Shown: positions 10,852 through 22,548 of the stretch, in pieces
Position numbering within the stretch: the stretch's first letter is position 1
Layout of the letters: every line of letters begins with the position of its first letter
DNA from: Gyrodactylus bullatarudis
Lineage: Eukaryota; Platyhelminthes; Monogenea; Gyrodactylidea; Gyrodactylidae
Length of the DNA: 64,000 nucleotides
Direction: 5' to 3'
Assembly (NCBI GenBank): GCA_012064415.1
Contig: SSNU01000221.1
Location: 98,876 to 162,875, forward strand
Translations under genes and position numbers: made by a program
Notes under the pieces: model-generated
What the model was told of the DNA's origin: nothing
Database searches by the model: none
The model's input: only the letters and a program-made list of their open reading frames with translations

Positions 10852-12038
10852 TTAAAACAATTTTATTAAATATTGAACCAGGAATTGAGACTGACGAGAC
10901 CTGGCGAAATGTACATATCTCTTTGAATATAATTCTTTTGTTATAATTTTAATTGATGAAAATTTCCTAATTGTACGTCCTATATAAGAAGCTCCACAGT
11001 CACATTGGAATTTGTAAATTAAAAGAGTCTTTTCTTCAGGTTTTAGTAAATCCTTATGAATCAAACTGAATAATCTTTTAAATACAATTTTCAATTGTAT
11101 ATTATCATAATATTGATCGATAAGATTAACCAGTCGTCTCCTTACATCATTACTGAAGCCATCACCTTTAAAATTAAGTTTCATGAAGATGGTTGTCTTT
11201 TCTCCTTCATCTCTGTCGACCCTTTCATCTACATCATCAGACATATTGATGAATTTGTCAACAAATCTGTTGGGATAACCATTTTCATTTAAACGTAACT
11301 TTGACTCTTCTATTTCTTTTAGCCATTCCTCTGGACTAGCAATCCTTCTTATCCTCTTTTCTAGACCAATTACTAAGCCAACCTTATGAGATAGAGGACT
11401 GAAACTGGCATAATGCAGATATTTTCCATTATCAGTCTTCTTCTTGTAGATATTTCTTAGAATTGACTAATCCTCCTTCCTAGTTAGTTTGATATCTAAG
11501 AAACTCAAACTCTCATTAGACTCTTTTTCCATGGTAAATTTAATATTAGGATGAAACGAATTCATCTTTAAGAAAAAATTGTCTACTGAAAAATTTGGTT
11601 TCATCAAAATAAAAGTGTCATCAACATATCTGATATAAATCAGTGAAAGTATTGATAGTATCAGACATTTTATTTAATTCTAACCAACCTAAGAAGATAT
11701 CTGCTAAAAGAGGATTCAGAGGTGATCCCATAGCTATACCATCCTTTTAAATAAACACCTTATTTTGAAAAGACAAAGGAACATTCGTACAGCAAATCCT
11801 AACAAGATCTGCTATCTCACTACTCTGTAGTTCAAAACCATCATGTTCTTCAATAAAAGATTTAATAACATCAAGGGTCTCCTCAATAGGTACATTAGGA
11901 AGCAAAGAACTGACATCTAATGAAACCATTTCATTTAAACTAATATTTAAATCCTTAACCTTATCAAAAAAAGAAAAAGTATCTTTGACAACATATTTAG
12001 CATAATAAGTATGTATTGGTTTCAATACGTCGATTAAC
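10852..12038 (-). pseudogene. Penelope-like element pseudogene, minus strand
   Basis: Read on the minus strand from about 12038, the sequence gives WLIDVLKP, VSLDVSSLLPNVP (motif A), CCTNVPLSFQ, then a stop, KDGIAMGSPLNPLLADIF (motif B) and YVDDTFILM (motif C). SFLDIKLTRKED, KKTDNGKYLHYASF, GYPNRFVDKFIN and finally CDCGASYIGRT of the GIY-YIG domain follow. At least two in-frame stops (near 11468 and 11746) and frameshifts break it, and the end of the endonuclease is lost near 10960. It is closer to the 5167-6640 copy than to the 9231-10748 copy (shared HKVGLVIGL and RRIASPEEW), so two PLE lineages are present. It preserves the uninterrupted target sequence of the Ginger insertion. Confidence 0.85.
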
Positions 12039-12052
12039 CAATATACGTATTT

Positions 12053-12436
12053 GATAAAAAAATCAATTTTTAAGAAAATTATGACATATTTTAAATCTCA
12101 AAGTAGCGCCAAAATTACGTTTTTTGAACTTTGAATTGAAATATTTTGATGATTTCAAATTGAGAGAATTTAAACCGATTATCAAATTTCAGGTGAAATT
12201 TTCATTTATCAGGGAATTTGAATCATCAATTTCCACCTAGGGAAAATCTTCAAAAAATCAAAATTCAATTTTCACACGATTATGAGATGATTCTCAGAAT
12301 CTTATTCAGCACATTTGACTTCTTTGTTTAATCGTGATCCTAAAAATCAACTTTTGATCACTTTCTCACTTTGAAATCACTTTGGCGCTACTTTGAGGTT
12401 TGAAATATGCCATAATTTTCTTATTATTTGATTATT
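12053..12436. mobile_element. MITE family E, copy with both ends
   Basis: Two inverted arms of about 55 bases: ...AAAATTATGACATATTTTA then CTCAAAGTAGCGCCAAA on the left, and TTTGGCGCTACTTTGAG then AATATGCCATAATTTTC on the right. No coding capacity. Each arm carries one TTTGGCGC octamer (12106-12113 on minus, 12381-12388 on plus). It abuts the broken end of the minus-strand PLE. Confidence 0.8.
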
Positions 12437-15400
12437 TCCAAACTTTTTTCGTGGAAAATAATGCCGAGCTTCTTCGATTTTCTGATGACGAGAGGATCTT
12501 CATGAGGAATCAGAAATCGAATGAATATTTAGTGATCAAACTTACATTTCAAAACTTTTTTATCAGAAAGTGGGCCTCATGATTTAGATTCCAAAAATTT
12601 TTGATCAAATTCGTTTTCTTGATGAAAACATTGAGAAAGAAAAATTGAGGTCTTCTTCTGAGTTATCCCATTCTTTAAATAATGGGAAGAATTGAAATAT
12701 ATTTCAAATTTTTGATCAATACAGATAACAACATTTTATTAAACTATTCTATGGAAATCAATCTGGTAGAAATTTGTTTTAAATTGTAACATTCAATTAA
12801 AATTTGCAATCACTAACCTGTTTCTGGGTTATCACATTTCTATTAGATTCTAATGATTTTCTAGAATAATCTACCACCTTTTACCAAAATTATTTGTATT
12901 TTTGTCGCGTAATTTCTAAATAAATAAAAACTTTTAAATAAATCATATTTCTCTTAAAATTGGTCTGATTTTCTCATCATTTTCCCTATTCGGAAGTCAC
13001 TGAAGTTTCAATAATTCAAGATTCTCCAAAAATCCCGTTTCTGTCGAAATTTTAATGGCGATATTCAGCTTTCTTGTCTAATTGTGATCCTGTATTACCT
13101 CTTCTGACTACCCTTTCTGACCACTTTCAAATAGATTAAAAATTGTCAGTTCTAAGTTCAAATTATGGGATTTTGCAAAATTACCAGATTATTCTTAAAA
13201 TTAGGTTTTTTCAATATTTTTCCTTGAAATGATCGAACCAGGTTACAAAAAATAAGATGGTTATTTTTACACACAGATGTGGTTTAATGATCTCTCTATA
13301 ATCCACATATTAGGGCTGATTTTGAATTTAAAAGCTTTATAAGCAAATGAACGGTTTGCCTTTGCATGAGAAATCTTGCAGAGGTTTCATATGATCCTAA
13401 CCTTTTAATTCGGATACCAATCATTTCAAAGAATTAAATAGCGCTTTTTTTTGCTGCCTATTAGAGATAGTTTTCGATTTCTAGTCTGCATCAGAATCTG
13501 AATGGGTTCTTCAAGAGAATTGGAAGGATTTTTAAAACATATGATCCAAAACCTAATTATGAACTGGTTTCCAAAGCAACAATCTATAGAAGCAATCTTC
13601 AATCACTACTTGTAAGTAATAATTTTGAGAGATTTTTCACTAAAAATGAAACTTTGACACTACCCACTTTAATAGAAAATTATTTTGGAGAAAAATTTAT
13701 AAAATTCGAACCACACATTTACCCAGGGAAATGAAATTGAAGTTTTTAGAATAGAAAAATCTATCCCCTACTGCCTATGCATTCATTTGATAATTTTTAT
13801 TGTATTTAAAATGTTAATAAATCACGATTGTTATTTCTAGTATGATAACACAATAAAAAGACGATAAATTACTTTTTACCTGGAGTTGATTGCAATACAT
13901 GGATAATAATTATTGTAATCCTTGATAGAGCCTGATTAGTTTTCCCCTTTTTTTGTGGCACCTAGACTTGAACTTGATTTAAGAATTGACTTTATCTCAA
14001 ATACAGTATTTTAATAATAAATATAGTGGTTTTACAATTCTCCATACTGCAGTCCACTTCAGTTTAGGGTCAATTTCAAGATGATGAATAAACTGTTGTG
14101 ATATATAATACAGTAAGAAGTATCTCTATAATATACTACTGAATAATACAATCTTCTATTCTATTGCTTCTATTCTACAATAATAATAATAATAGTAATA
14201 ATACTATATATAAACGTAATAATGGGTAATTTAACTAGATTAGTGCCAGGGAAAAAGTGGTTTCTTGTAAAAATATGCTTAATCAAATGTAAGAAAGCTG
14301 ATTCTAAAGTTAAAACCAAATATTTGAACTTTTTGCTGAAATTTTTTCTTGTTTATTTATTTCTATAGGAATAATCTTCTTTTTTTTATTCAAACATTTT
14401 TATTGATATTCAAGTAATTATGAAAGGCAGCAGTGTTCAATGTCCCCAAACTCATCTTCATGCGAAAACTTATGGTTCAAATTAAGATCCTTCAGAATCA
14501 GAACGAGAATAAATCTTGCGAATTTAAACAAAATAAAATTAAATATTACTGTAGCCTATAATAGTTAATGACAAAATTTATTTCTGTGATTAATATATTG
14601 TGAAAATTAAGGTAAAATTGATAGAAATTTATTAGGAACATCAAATGCAGTTTATTTACTGAAATAAAGTCAAAAATAGTTTAAAAACCATTCTGAAAAT
14701 AAAAACTCTGCAGGACCCTAGTTTGAATCACATTAATTCTCCTTCAAAATAGTATGCAATAAATGTGGCATCTTATTTTAGTCCAAAATATTCAAATTTA
14801 GTTTTTCAATGAGTTGTCAAGGATTGACTTTACAATATATTTTTCCTGCTGTAACAAAAATTTAGAAATTCTAGTTCAGAAGCAAGCTATTAACTAAACT
14901 TTAACTTTTGAAAAAAATCTTTTGCTAATCTTTTTTATCGAAAATAAAAATAATCTTCGTTTTGATACAGATTCATAAGTATGAAGATAAATTAGAATAT
15001 AGAAATTAAACCCTTCGAACCAGTTAAAATGCAGCGATCGCCTAAAACTGTTTATTTAGAGGTCGTATACAACATCTGGGATCGAAGGAGTTAAAAGTTA
15101 ATGGGCTTTTAGATATTATCTACTTGTGGGATCAAACGCCATGTCAAGATGAAATCTAACTTGATGGGGTTTTTACTCTTACATCACAAATGTTAGAAAT
15201 CGGACAAGCAAGTATCAATTCCATAAGAGAGTTAAATAACTTTCAACTCACAAGAGCCAGGTTTGAATCCAGGCTAAGATCGAAACTCGTCTACTCCTGC
15301 CACAGTAAGTTGTCTAATCAATGAGTTTATTCAATTTTTAACATCTAAGTGCAAATCAACAATCGGCTTTAACATAATCCTGAATAACTTTAGATAATTC

Positions 15401-16650
15401 CAAATATAAGCCCAAAAATTTCCAAAAAATGATATATTAAACTTCTTTTCAAACTGATACACGTAAAACTTTGAGCTGTTTTGTCAGGATCGAGAAAACT
15501 TTGCATATATTAAATCTTTTTCAACAAAATATTGGGCAGTTTTGTCCAAATGATGGATTCTTACTTAAAAATTAATCCTGTATCAACAGTTTTTACAAAA
15601 ATGTCATCCAGAGATGATTGAAAATAAATTCAGAAACAACTCCAAATCTCATATGAAACCTACTTTATAACGTACAAGGTCGAATATTTTTCGAATCGAG
15701 TAAATAACTTTCTGTTATTACAATAATAACTGTAGGGGGGAAATTATGTGATCTTCAGGAAATTAATGAGACTTTTCTTGGTAGGAGGAGGAAAGAACGG
15801 AATTAAAACTGTATCTCTCTGTAATTGTAAATTTATTATTTATCTTCAAGGGAAAAAAAGTTCCTCCTCATCTACTCGTAAAGGTCAACCGCCGCCTAAA
15901 CTAATGATGATAAAGATGAACAAATAGTGGATCCCCTATACTAATAATAATGCGCAAGTTTAAATAGGGGATATCTTCTTAATCTTATAGAGAACACCTT
16001 AACAATATCGTGTAACAAATGCGCCCATCACTACTCTACAGTAATAATTTTATTTTTATAGATGTATTAAATATATTATACCAAATGTATTTACGATAAA
16101 TATCATTTATGTATAGTACAAATATTGACCTGAAGGAACTTCAGGATTCTTCTCCTTGTGCTTTTTAATTAATCCCAACATCAACATTACATGCTAATTT
16201 ATTGCGTACTACCCATTCACAGTTATCGATAGAATATGTAGAAAAGGAACTGTTGCCTTACACTTCATTGACGTTTCGGGAAATAATCTGATGCGTTAAA
16301 TACAAAAATCATGAAAAAACTACACCTAGTTGATAAAAAGATGTGAATTTACTATATTCGATTTTTCAATCTGACAATACCTGAGAATTTCCGAATTTGA
16401 ATAATCTGAAAGTTCTAAAAACTTTATTATCGCGAATTTACTAAAAATATATATTAAAGTAAACCGAATAAAAATTTGAAAAACCAATTAATAATGAAAT
16501 TAATTTACTAAATTAACTAAATTATCGAGATTCTTTCACATCATTATCTTCAGGATTACTTTTGAGCTTAGCAAATTGTTAAACAATGAAAATCATCTCT
16601 CTACTTCAAAAGATAAGGATTGAGTTCATTGATATGAATGAAATACCATT
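12437..16650. other. gene-free AT-rich stretch
   Basis: No gene could be supported. A short AAT/ATA microsatellite lies at about 14178-14215. Scattered short frames on both strands lack family features. Confidence 0.4.
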
Positions 16651-16654
16651 TTTG

Positions 16655-17038
16655 ATTGGGAGAAAATCAATTTTTAAGGAAATAGTGACCTATTTCAAAT
16701 CTCGAACTCAAAACTTCCAATTTTTTGAACTTTGATTTGGAGATTTTTGTTGATTTCAAGTTAGAGAGAAGGATCAAAAGTTGATATGTAAGACCATGAT
16801 TAGACAAAGAAATCAAATATGCTGAATCGAATTTTGAGAATCATCGTGCAAAGATTGAATTTAGATTTTTTGATCATTTACTCTAGTTGAAAATTGATGA
16901 AAAATCCCAGAAAAATTACAGATTTTCCTAAAGTTTTATGATGATGATCGGTTTTCTTGACTTATTACAAGAATCCACTTTTGAATTCTCTCTGACTTTG
17001 ATATTAGCAAATTTTTTCAACTCAAATTTCAAAAAAAT
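16655..17038. mobile_element. MITE family E, diverged copy
   Basis: Left arm AATCAATTTTTAAGGAAATA, TATTTCAAATCTCGA and the interior TTTTTTGAACTTTGA match the 12053-12436 copy. The right arm is degraded. It abuts the GGGTTAATTAC terminus of the MULE-type element. Confidence 0.65.
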
Positions 17039-17041
17039 GTA

Positions 17042-17280
17042 GGGTTAATTACAAAAAGTCTAAAGGTAAAAGTCGTTTTTTACAATTGGTCTAAGTCCTT
17101 TTTACAAAAAGTCTAAGATCTATTCGGTCTATTATCAAACGGCCTAAGTTTGTTTACAGAAAGTATAAGTGGTATATTAGCGGGTATTATCATTTGGTCT
17201 AACAAATTTACACGTTCTATAACTATACATGAAATATTTATCACTTGGTCTAAGATTTTTTACACTTTTCACAAGCTTGA
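17042..17280. repeat. MULE terminal/subterminal repeats
   Basis: Begins GGGTTAATTACAAAAAG, the same terminal word as the complete MULE derivative at 45620-46112. It is followed by at least five degenerate tandem copies of a unit like TTTACAAAAAGTCTAAG or TTGGTCTAAG spaced 25-40 bases apart. Arrays of subterminal repeats next to a transposase are typical transposase-binding regions. The MULE transposase relic follows. Confidence 0.6.
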
Positions 17281-17322
17281 ATGAAGTAATTAATCCTTCA
17301 TATAAGTTATTTTACACTCTCT

Positions 17323-18740
17323 ATGAATTTTTGTGAGATCACTATCCGAAATGTGTTTACTGATCCTTTGGTTTTAACTATTCAAACCAATAGGAATGAT
17401 ATATTTTCTAGTCTGAAACAACCAAACAAGGCGAGCAGTCTTTTATTTGGACCTTTAGAACTTGACATCATACATCTAGTCATTAAAATGTCTAATATAT
17501 ATGGTTGCAGAGCTGATTTGATCGAATATCTTGCCCAACTTTCAGAAGAAACGAATAAATCTCATAAACCTGTTAGTTCAACACCTACATGTTATAAGGT
17601 GAAATGTCGAGACCAGAATTGTCTTTTCACAAGGTCCTATTATAAAAGAAAAGATGGAAACTTTCATTTATCCAAATATCATGAGCACACATGCTGAAAA
17701 GTAATATACATTTCTAACACTAATTTCAGCTGAACTATATGCCAAAAAGATTTACAGTTAAAGAAGAAATACGTACCATTGTTCAGAATGTCACAAGTTT
17801 CACTCCATCAGATTGTAGCAACGTTATAAAGAGTAATAAAGGTTTGGATGTTCCTTATCAAATAGCATATCGTGCAATAAAGGATTTAAAAAAAGAAAAC
17901 AGTTCTTCAATTCTTCAAAGTTTCTATAAGATTCAAGAATTCTTCAAATAGGAATCACTGAATAATCCGAATACATACACCAAAATAGAAGAAGATGGAA
18001 CCTTGAAATCTGCTTTTATATGCCTAAAAATTTGTCAGATAGCTTTTTCCCATAGCCTTCCACTGATAGTTCTTGAAGGATACCATTTTAAATCAAGTAA
18101 CTGCACGTTGTTGACAGCAACTGGCATCGATGGAGCGAATGAAACATTTCCTATTGCAATTCAGATCACACATTCTGAATGCCTTGCTTCATGGAGTTTC
18201 TTTCTATCGAATTTAAACTCCTGTCTTAAACTAAATGAAAAATCTCATTTGGTCATTTTATCCGATCGCGAAAAAGGTATAGCCTCAAGTGTAGAAAATA
18301 TTTTGCCAAATACTACCCATTCTTTCTGTGTTTTCCATATCGGGAAAAATGTTAAAAATCTTTAAAAGATAGATATCAATTATCATTTATTCAATGCAGC
18401 CAAAGCAATCACAAGAAATTCATTTTTGAATTGCATGCAAAAGATAATGGAGATAAGTTCACAGGCTCACGAATACATATTCCGCATAAAAACTGGTCAG
18501 AATATGCTGTAGGAAGCTGTCGATATGGTAATATAACGTCGAATATTGCAGAATAAATAAATGGCCCTTTTCTCCAATCTCGAAATTTTCATTTATAATT
18601 TTGTAAACACTACTTGCGAAAGTTTCAAGAAGAAAAATATTCGCCCTCATTTTAACAAGGAACTTTATCCAGTATACTTCCAAAACTAAATGGATACTCA
18701 GATAAACGAAGCTAAATATTTAAAAATTTTAGAATCAGAT
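17323..18740 (+). pseudogene. MULE (Mutator-like) transposase relic
   Basis: The first piece (17323-17694) ends in a WRKY/GCM1-type zinc motif: CYKVKCRDQNC, then H..HTC. A frameshift leads to a second piece at 17739-17951, and a stop to a third at 18003-18365. The third contains the MULE core: LPLIVLEGYHFKS (first catalytic D replaced by E), LLTATGIDGANETFPIA, SWSFFLSNL, ILSDREKGI (second D) and HSFCVFHIGKN. Beyond a further stop the reading CRYGNITSNIAE keeps the RYG..TSN.AES signature. Several stops make it inactive. Only the left terminus (17042) was found. Confidence 0.8.
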
Positions 18741-18754
18741 GAACTGAAGGTTTA

Positions 18755-18860
18755 TCGTGTAAGTTTGGCGCTAAATTGGGATTTGAAATGTGCCAAAATT
18801 GATTTTATTTTTCTCCCAATCGTAAAAATGGGTCTCATGATCCAGATTTGGATTTGAGAA
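18755..18860. repeat. MITE family E, right-arm fragment
   Basis: TTTGGCGCTAAATTGGGATT at 18764 followed by GAAATGTGCCAAAATTGATT matches the right arm of the family E copies. The left arm is absent. Confidence 0.6.
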
Positions 18861-19450
18861 ACTCCGATAAAGTTATATATTTTTTTTGAACCATTCTTGG
18901 TCCTACTGAAATGTATATACATGTAAAGGTACATAGTTTATTTGGAATCCCTGTCACAAAAACCCAAATAACAAATAAATTAAGTAACTAAAATAACTAA
19001 AGAATCATCAGTACAAAGATAGAAATGTAAACTTTTAATCTCTTAATCTATCCCTTCTTGTATTCTAAACAATTTCTATTTTTAAGGAATATGCTCAAAT
19101 ATCTCAACAGTCTGTTTACGTGGTAACATTTTGTAAGAGTTTATGCTGTACTGATGACTAGAAATTGATAGATTACATACTTGTAGGTCTGTGATGTATT
19201 TTCTATCTGAGAGCAAAGTTTATTTATTTAATGTATAATGGGTAAACTTTCAATAATCACATGGTAAACTGTGTCCATTAATTTGATTCCGGTTATTGAT
19301 CCCCAAGATAAACCAGAATTATGATTTTTTTCCTAGTATTTTTTTCTGGATTCATAATTATAATCAATACATCAAGGTAAAATTTTAAAATTACTTGTGA
19401 TACTTTTTTAAGTTGTGTGTAAGTTTAACTTACGAGCGACATGGCTGGAT
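18861..19450. other. gene-free stretch
   Basis: No supported gene. Confidence 0.4.
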
Positions 19451-19518
19451 ATAAAGCTAGTTGACATGGAGATGAGAATTTTCTTTTTTTACAAAAGACT
19501 CAATATTTTTCGGTTAAA

Positions 19519-19680
19519 TTAGAGAACAGTTGCCCCCCCCCCTCTTATTTCTCTCTAAGTTTACTTTGAATCGTGTTGGTCTTTTTATTATCGACATTAA
19601 TTCGTTTTCATTTCATCGATGTTAAAAAGCCCTTGGTCGCTTTGTCATTCAAAACAAGAGGGGGCAAATGTTCTATAGAT
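19519..19680. repeat. MITE R2, copy 1
   Basis: Ends are inverted: AGAGAACAGTTGCCCCC at the left and GGGGGCAAATGTTCTATAG at the right. The same unit occurs at 43954-44135, where it interrupts a family E MITE. A run of about 13 C lies at 19514-19546. Confidence 0.65.
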
Positions 19681-19745
19681 TTGCCTATTTTTCTCCGGAA
19701 AGTCAAGAAAAAATTTATTTTTCGAATAAAATGAGCCGATAAGTT

Positions 19746-20066
19746 GTGAAAATTTTAAAAATCTGGCATCTCCTTATTTCACTAAATATACCTATGACAT
19801 TGGTAGCTCGGCTCAAAACCAATATCGAGGAACATCTAAACCAACTAAATACACCTGCTCATCAAGTTACGATACTAATCAAGAAGCTGGACTATTTCTT
19901 GAAATGGAATGGAAATTATGTCCAAAACCAGAAACTTATCGAATATTATGAAGATTGTATATCATCGAAAACATACCCATCAAATGTTTGGAAGTGTATC
20001 GCGGAATCAAATGAAACCCCACATGAGGACCAAGCGATAAAAAATTTTCTGAAAAATTCAATCTGA
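19746..20066 (+). CDS. unrecognised protein fragment within the F2 element
   Basis: 106 codons with balanced composition (VARLKTNIEEHLNQL, LIKKLDYFLKWNG, YYEDCISSKTYPSNVWKCI), unlike the low-complexity chance frames around it. I do not recognise a family. The region about 19770-20060 is absent from the otherwise similar MITE at 57282-57590, so it could be a remnant of the protein that mobilises the family. It has no start context or splice sites that I can defend, so the ends are those of the open frame. Confidence 0.35.
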   Translation: MKILKIWHLLISLNIPMTLVARLKTNIEEHLNQLNTPAHQVTILIKKLDYFLKWNGNYVQNQKLIEYYEDCISSKTYPSNVWKCIAESNETPHEDQAIKNFLKNSI

Positions 20067-20445
20067 CCAAAATTTGACCGATTTTCAAATTTTGAAAATG
20101 CACCAAATTTCCACTTTTTCAACTTTCGAATCCAAAATTTTAAAGATTTGAAGCAATAAAATGCAGATATTCGAGATCAGCATTGGACAAAGAATTCGAA
20201 CTGGGCCGTTGAGGTAGATAGGAATCAACTGTTTTCAAGAAAAAGTTAAACTTTTAAATCTTGAATCAATAAATTCAAATTTTTAGGTTTCCCACAATAA
20301 TGACGAATTTTTGCAGCTGAATTCGAATTCCTTGTCTAATTCTGATCTCGAATTTCTGCATTTTATTGCTTCAAATCTTTAAAGTTTTGGATTCAAAAGT
20401 TGAAAAAGTGGAAATTTGGTGCATTCTCGAATTCATTCTTTTTTT

Positions 20446-21855
20446 CTTTGATCTAAGTATTTTTTTTAAAAAACGCTAATTATATTTTCTTATTTTTAAA
20501 ATTATTTTTCATATTTTTTCAATAATTTTGACATCTTTTAAAATTTAGCATAACTTTTCAATAAAATATTGCAGCCGAAAAGTCATTCGAATGAATAGTT
20601 AGTTCTTCTTTCAGAAAAGTGGTTAGTTATCTATTTTTAGATTCCTCAAAACAGAATTTTGACTTGAGAAAGTTTCCTATTCCATATGTGTATCATCCAC
20701 AGTGGCTTGAAGTGGTTAGAAGTCATATCATTGAATAATTATAATGTTAATTAATAAATATTTTGGTTATAATTCGAGGTTTATCTAAAAAAGCAAGCGG
20801 TTCAAACAATACAAGACTGAAAAGGCCTACACTTTAACCCTAGCTTTGAGTGGGTAATAGAGAGGCAGGTGAGAAAGTAAAATCATAAAAACAGGATTTC
20901 TAACTTATTAACAGGCTAACGATGTTCTTGTCTATCTCTGGAGTACTTGTAAATCCAATTTATTTCAGCTCATAAACACATTTTGCAGAGTCAATATTTC
21001 TTCCTTCAAATATTGGATATCTGTCCCAATGAATCCAGTGCTTATCCTCTTTTGTTTAATGTTTCTCTCGCCCAAAATATAACAAGGCTTCAATAGCTAC
21101 CTTTCTTCTATTTGGAAAGGCCTTCTAGGTCACTTGACAATGATGAAGAGCCTAGCAACAATACAACAATAAAATGTGCTAAATAAATGTACATGGAAAG
21201 TATTGTAACAAGGATTTTTCCTCTTTATTTTTTCCTCTATGAGAAAGAAGCTCGCAAGAAAGCACACTAATGTAAAAGTTGAATTATGATGAAGAAGCAT
21301 TTTTATTGATCATGTTTGTTTTTACAAATAAGGGGAGGAGGTTCAGGTATGAGAATCATAAATTAATTTTTGTTTTACTATAGACTACATAACCGAATCA
21401 CTATCACTATGAAAAGTTCTATCTATCTTGAATGCTATTATAATCGGCTATGGTTTAAGAGGAAAAGGAAAAAAACACAACATGTCTGTTAATGGATAAT
21501 GTTCTCGTCGACCAATTATAACTGTATTGTAAGAATGAGTCATTAGACCTATGTAAAAAAAGAAGCAATCCTGAATTCTCATTTTAAATGTTTCAACTAG
21601 GATCGGAAAATACGTATTTCTCAATTGGTAGATTTATTAACCCTAGAACGAAATCTCGGGTTGTTTTTAATCCGAACAAATTTTAAAAAATAAAATTTAA
21701 GATAATTTATTAAAATGAAGCTTTGAACCTTACATCTAATCTATCTCTAACTATTGTTTTAAAATAATCTTAAACTATTCAGTATTGACTTTTTAACATC
21801 ACAACATTTAAAATGAAATAAATATCCATATACTTTGTAGTAGATACGACTATAT
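20446..21855. other. gene-free stretch upstream of the ciliary gene pair
   Basis: No supported gene. It holds the 3' flank of the minus-strand gene ending at 21856. A TTAACCCTAGAA word near 21638 resembles a piggyBac end but has no partner. Confidence 0.4.
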
Positions 21856-22401
21856 TTAATCCATTAAATGAGGTAAACCATTTGTTGTGTAAAGAGAATT
21901 CTTCAGAACCGCCTTCCTTCTATATTTCGTTGTATTCGAGTTGAGAATATCCGCCATATTACGTTCCCAACCGTAGTTCATTGATGATGAAACTGGAAAA
22001 TTGAACTTTTCTTCTGGTAACAATTTGTGACGTTTACTTAGATAGGATGACGCCGATTCCTCTACGAGAACTTTTTTCAACTCATCCGGTACTGGCTTAT
22101 AAAGGCTCGTAAATAAATCTTGGTCATGATGATCAAGTTTTATTTCATTCAATTCAGAATTATTGGATTTTTCACGATCTAAAAATTCTCTGAGCCTTTT
22201 CAGTTTATCATTGAGCTTTTCCTCAGCCTTGATGATGGTTTCCATGAATTCATCGTCACCTTTACGCTTCCTAAAAGGCTCTTCCTTTTCTAGCTTATCA
22301 CGATTCTTATGGTAAAATTTTATTCTTGCCAATGTCTCCTTATTGTAATGAGCCAAAATGGCTTGTTGAGATTTTGTGTCTGGGGAATATTTCTTGGACA
22401 T
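21856..22401 (-). CDS. CFAP144/FAM183-like small ciliary protein (tentative)
   Basis: Intronless frame of 181 residues starting at the ATG at 22401, 15 bases after an acceptor-like TTGTTCCAG. The N-terminal stretch ILAHYNKETLARIKFYHKN resembles the opening helix of FAM183/CFAP144. Near the C-terminus PEEKFNFPVSSSMNYGWE resembles that family's PxKxY.P.T.S.E.GW motif. A charged coiled-coil-like segment (KAEEKLNDKLKRLREF) between them makes it longer than vertebrate CFAP144 (about 130 residues), so the assignment is weak. The neighbour 147 bases upstream on the same strand is the axonemal DRC2 gene, which supports a ciliary role by context only. It could instead be an unrelated lineage-specific protein. 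Confidence 0.55.
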   Translation of the reverse strand: MSKKYSPDTKSQQAILAHYNKETLARIKFYHKNRDKLEKEEPFRKRKGDDEFMETIIKAEEKLNDKLKRLREFLDREKSNNSELNEIKLDHHDQDLFTSLYKPVPDELKKVLVEESASSYLSKRHKLLPEEKFNFPVSSSMNYGWERNMADILNSNTTKYRRKAVLKNSLYTTNGLPHLMD

Positions 22402-22548
22402 GTTTCTGAGAATTTCTGGAACAAATTGTTCTATAATTTTGATTAAAATAAGCTATCTGAGATCTCATTACGTATGCTTGTTTCTATAGGCAACATTCGA
22501 AGAATGAATTGAGAAAAGCCATGCTTTAAATTTATTCATACAATCTAT
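22402..22548 (-). promoter_or_regulatory. intercistronic region with poly(A) signals and a 3' splice acceptor
   Basis: Read on the minus strand after the DRC2 stop, two AATAAA hexamers occur within about 35 bases. About 100 bases further, TTTGTTCCAG stands 15 bases before the ATG of the next gene. This order (poly(A) signal, short gap, acceptor, ATG) is what operons processed by trans-splicing look like. Confidence 0.45.

Larger units (their letters stand above)
19452..20445. mobile_element. F2-family element with a protein-like core and nested MITE R2
   Basis: The left end GCTAGTTGACATGGAGATG is the inverted counterpart of the end of the 57282-57590 MITE. Internal blocks AAAAAATTTATTTTTCGAAT and TTTGAAAATGCACCAAATTT are also shared with it. 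The right part (20085-20430) is an inverted repeat around GCACCAAATTTCCACTTTTT. This copy is longer than the 57-kb MITE because it also carries an open frame at 19746-20066 and a 160-bp insertion (R2). It may be the larger relative of that MITE. Confidence 0.55.

Noticed and set aside
12480..12530. CTGATGA...GAAA arrangement resembling a hammerhead ribozyme core, of interest because PLEs can carry such ribozymes
   Set aside because: No stem II can be formed between the two core parts and the third stem is poor; the site lies downstream of a MITE, not at a PLE end.
15240..15290. GGTTTGAATCC resembling a tRNA T-loop
   Set aside because: The flanking CCAGG sequences are direct, not complementary, so no T-stem forms, and no anticodon or acceptor arm was found.
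21630..21660. TTAACCCTAGAA, like a piggyBac end
   Set aside because: No inverted partner with TTAA was found within a few kilobases.
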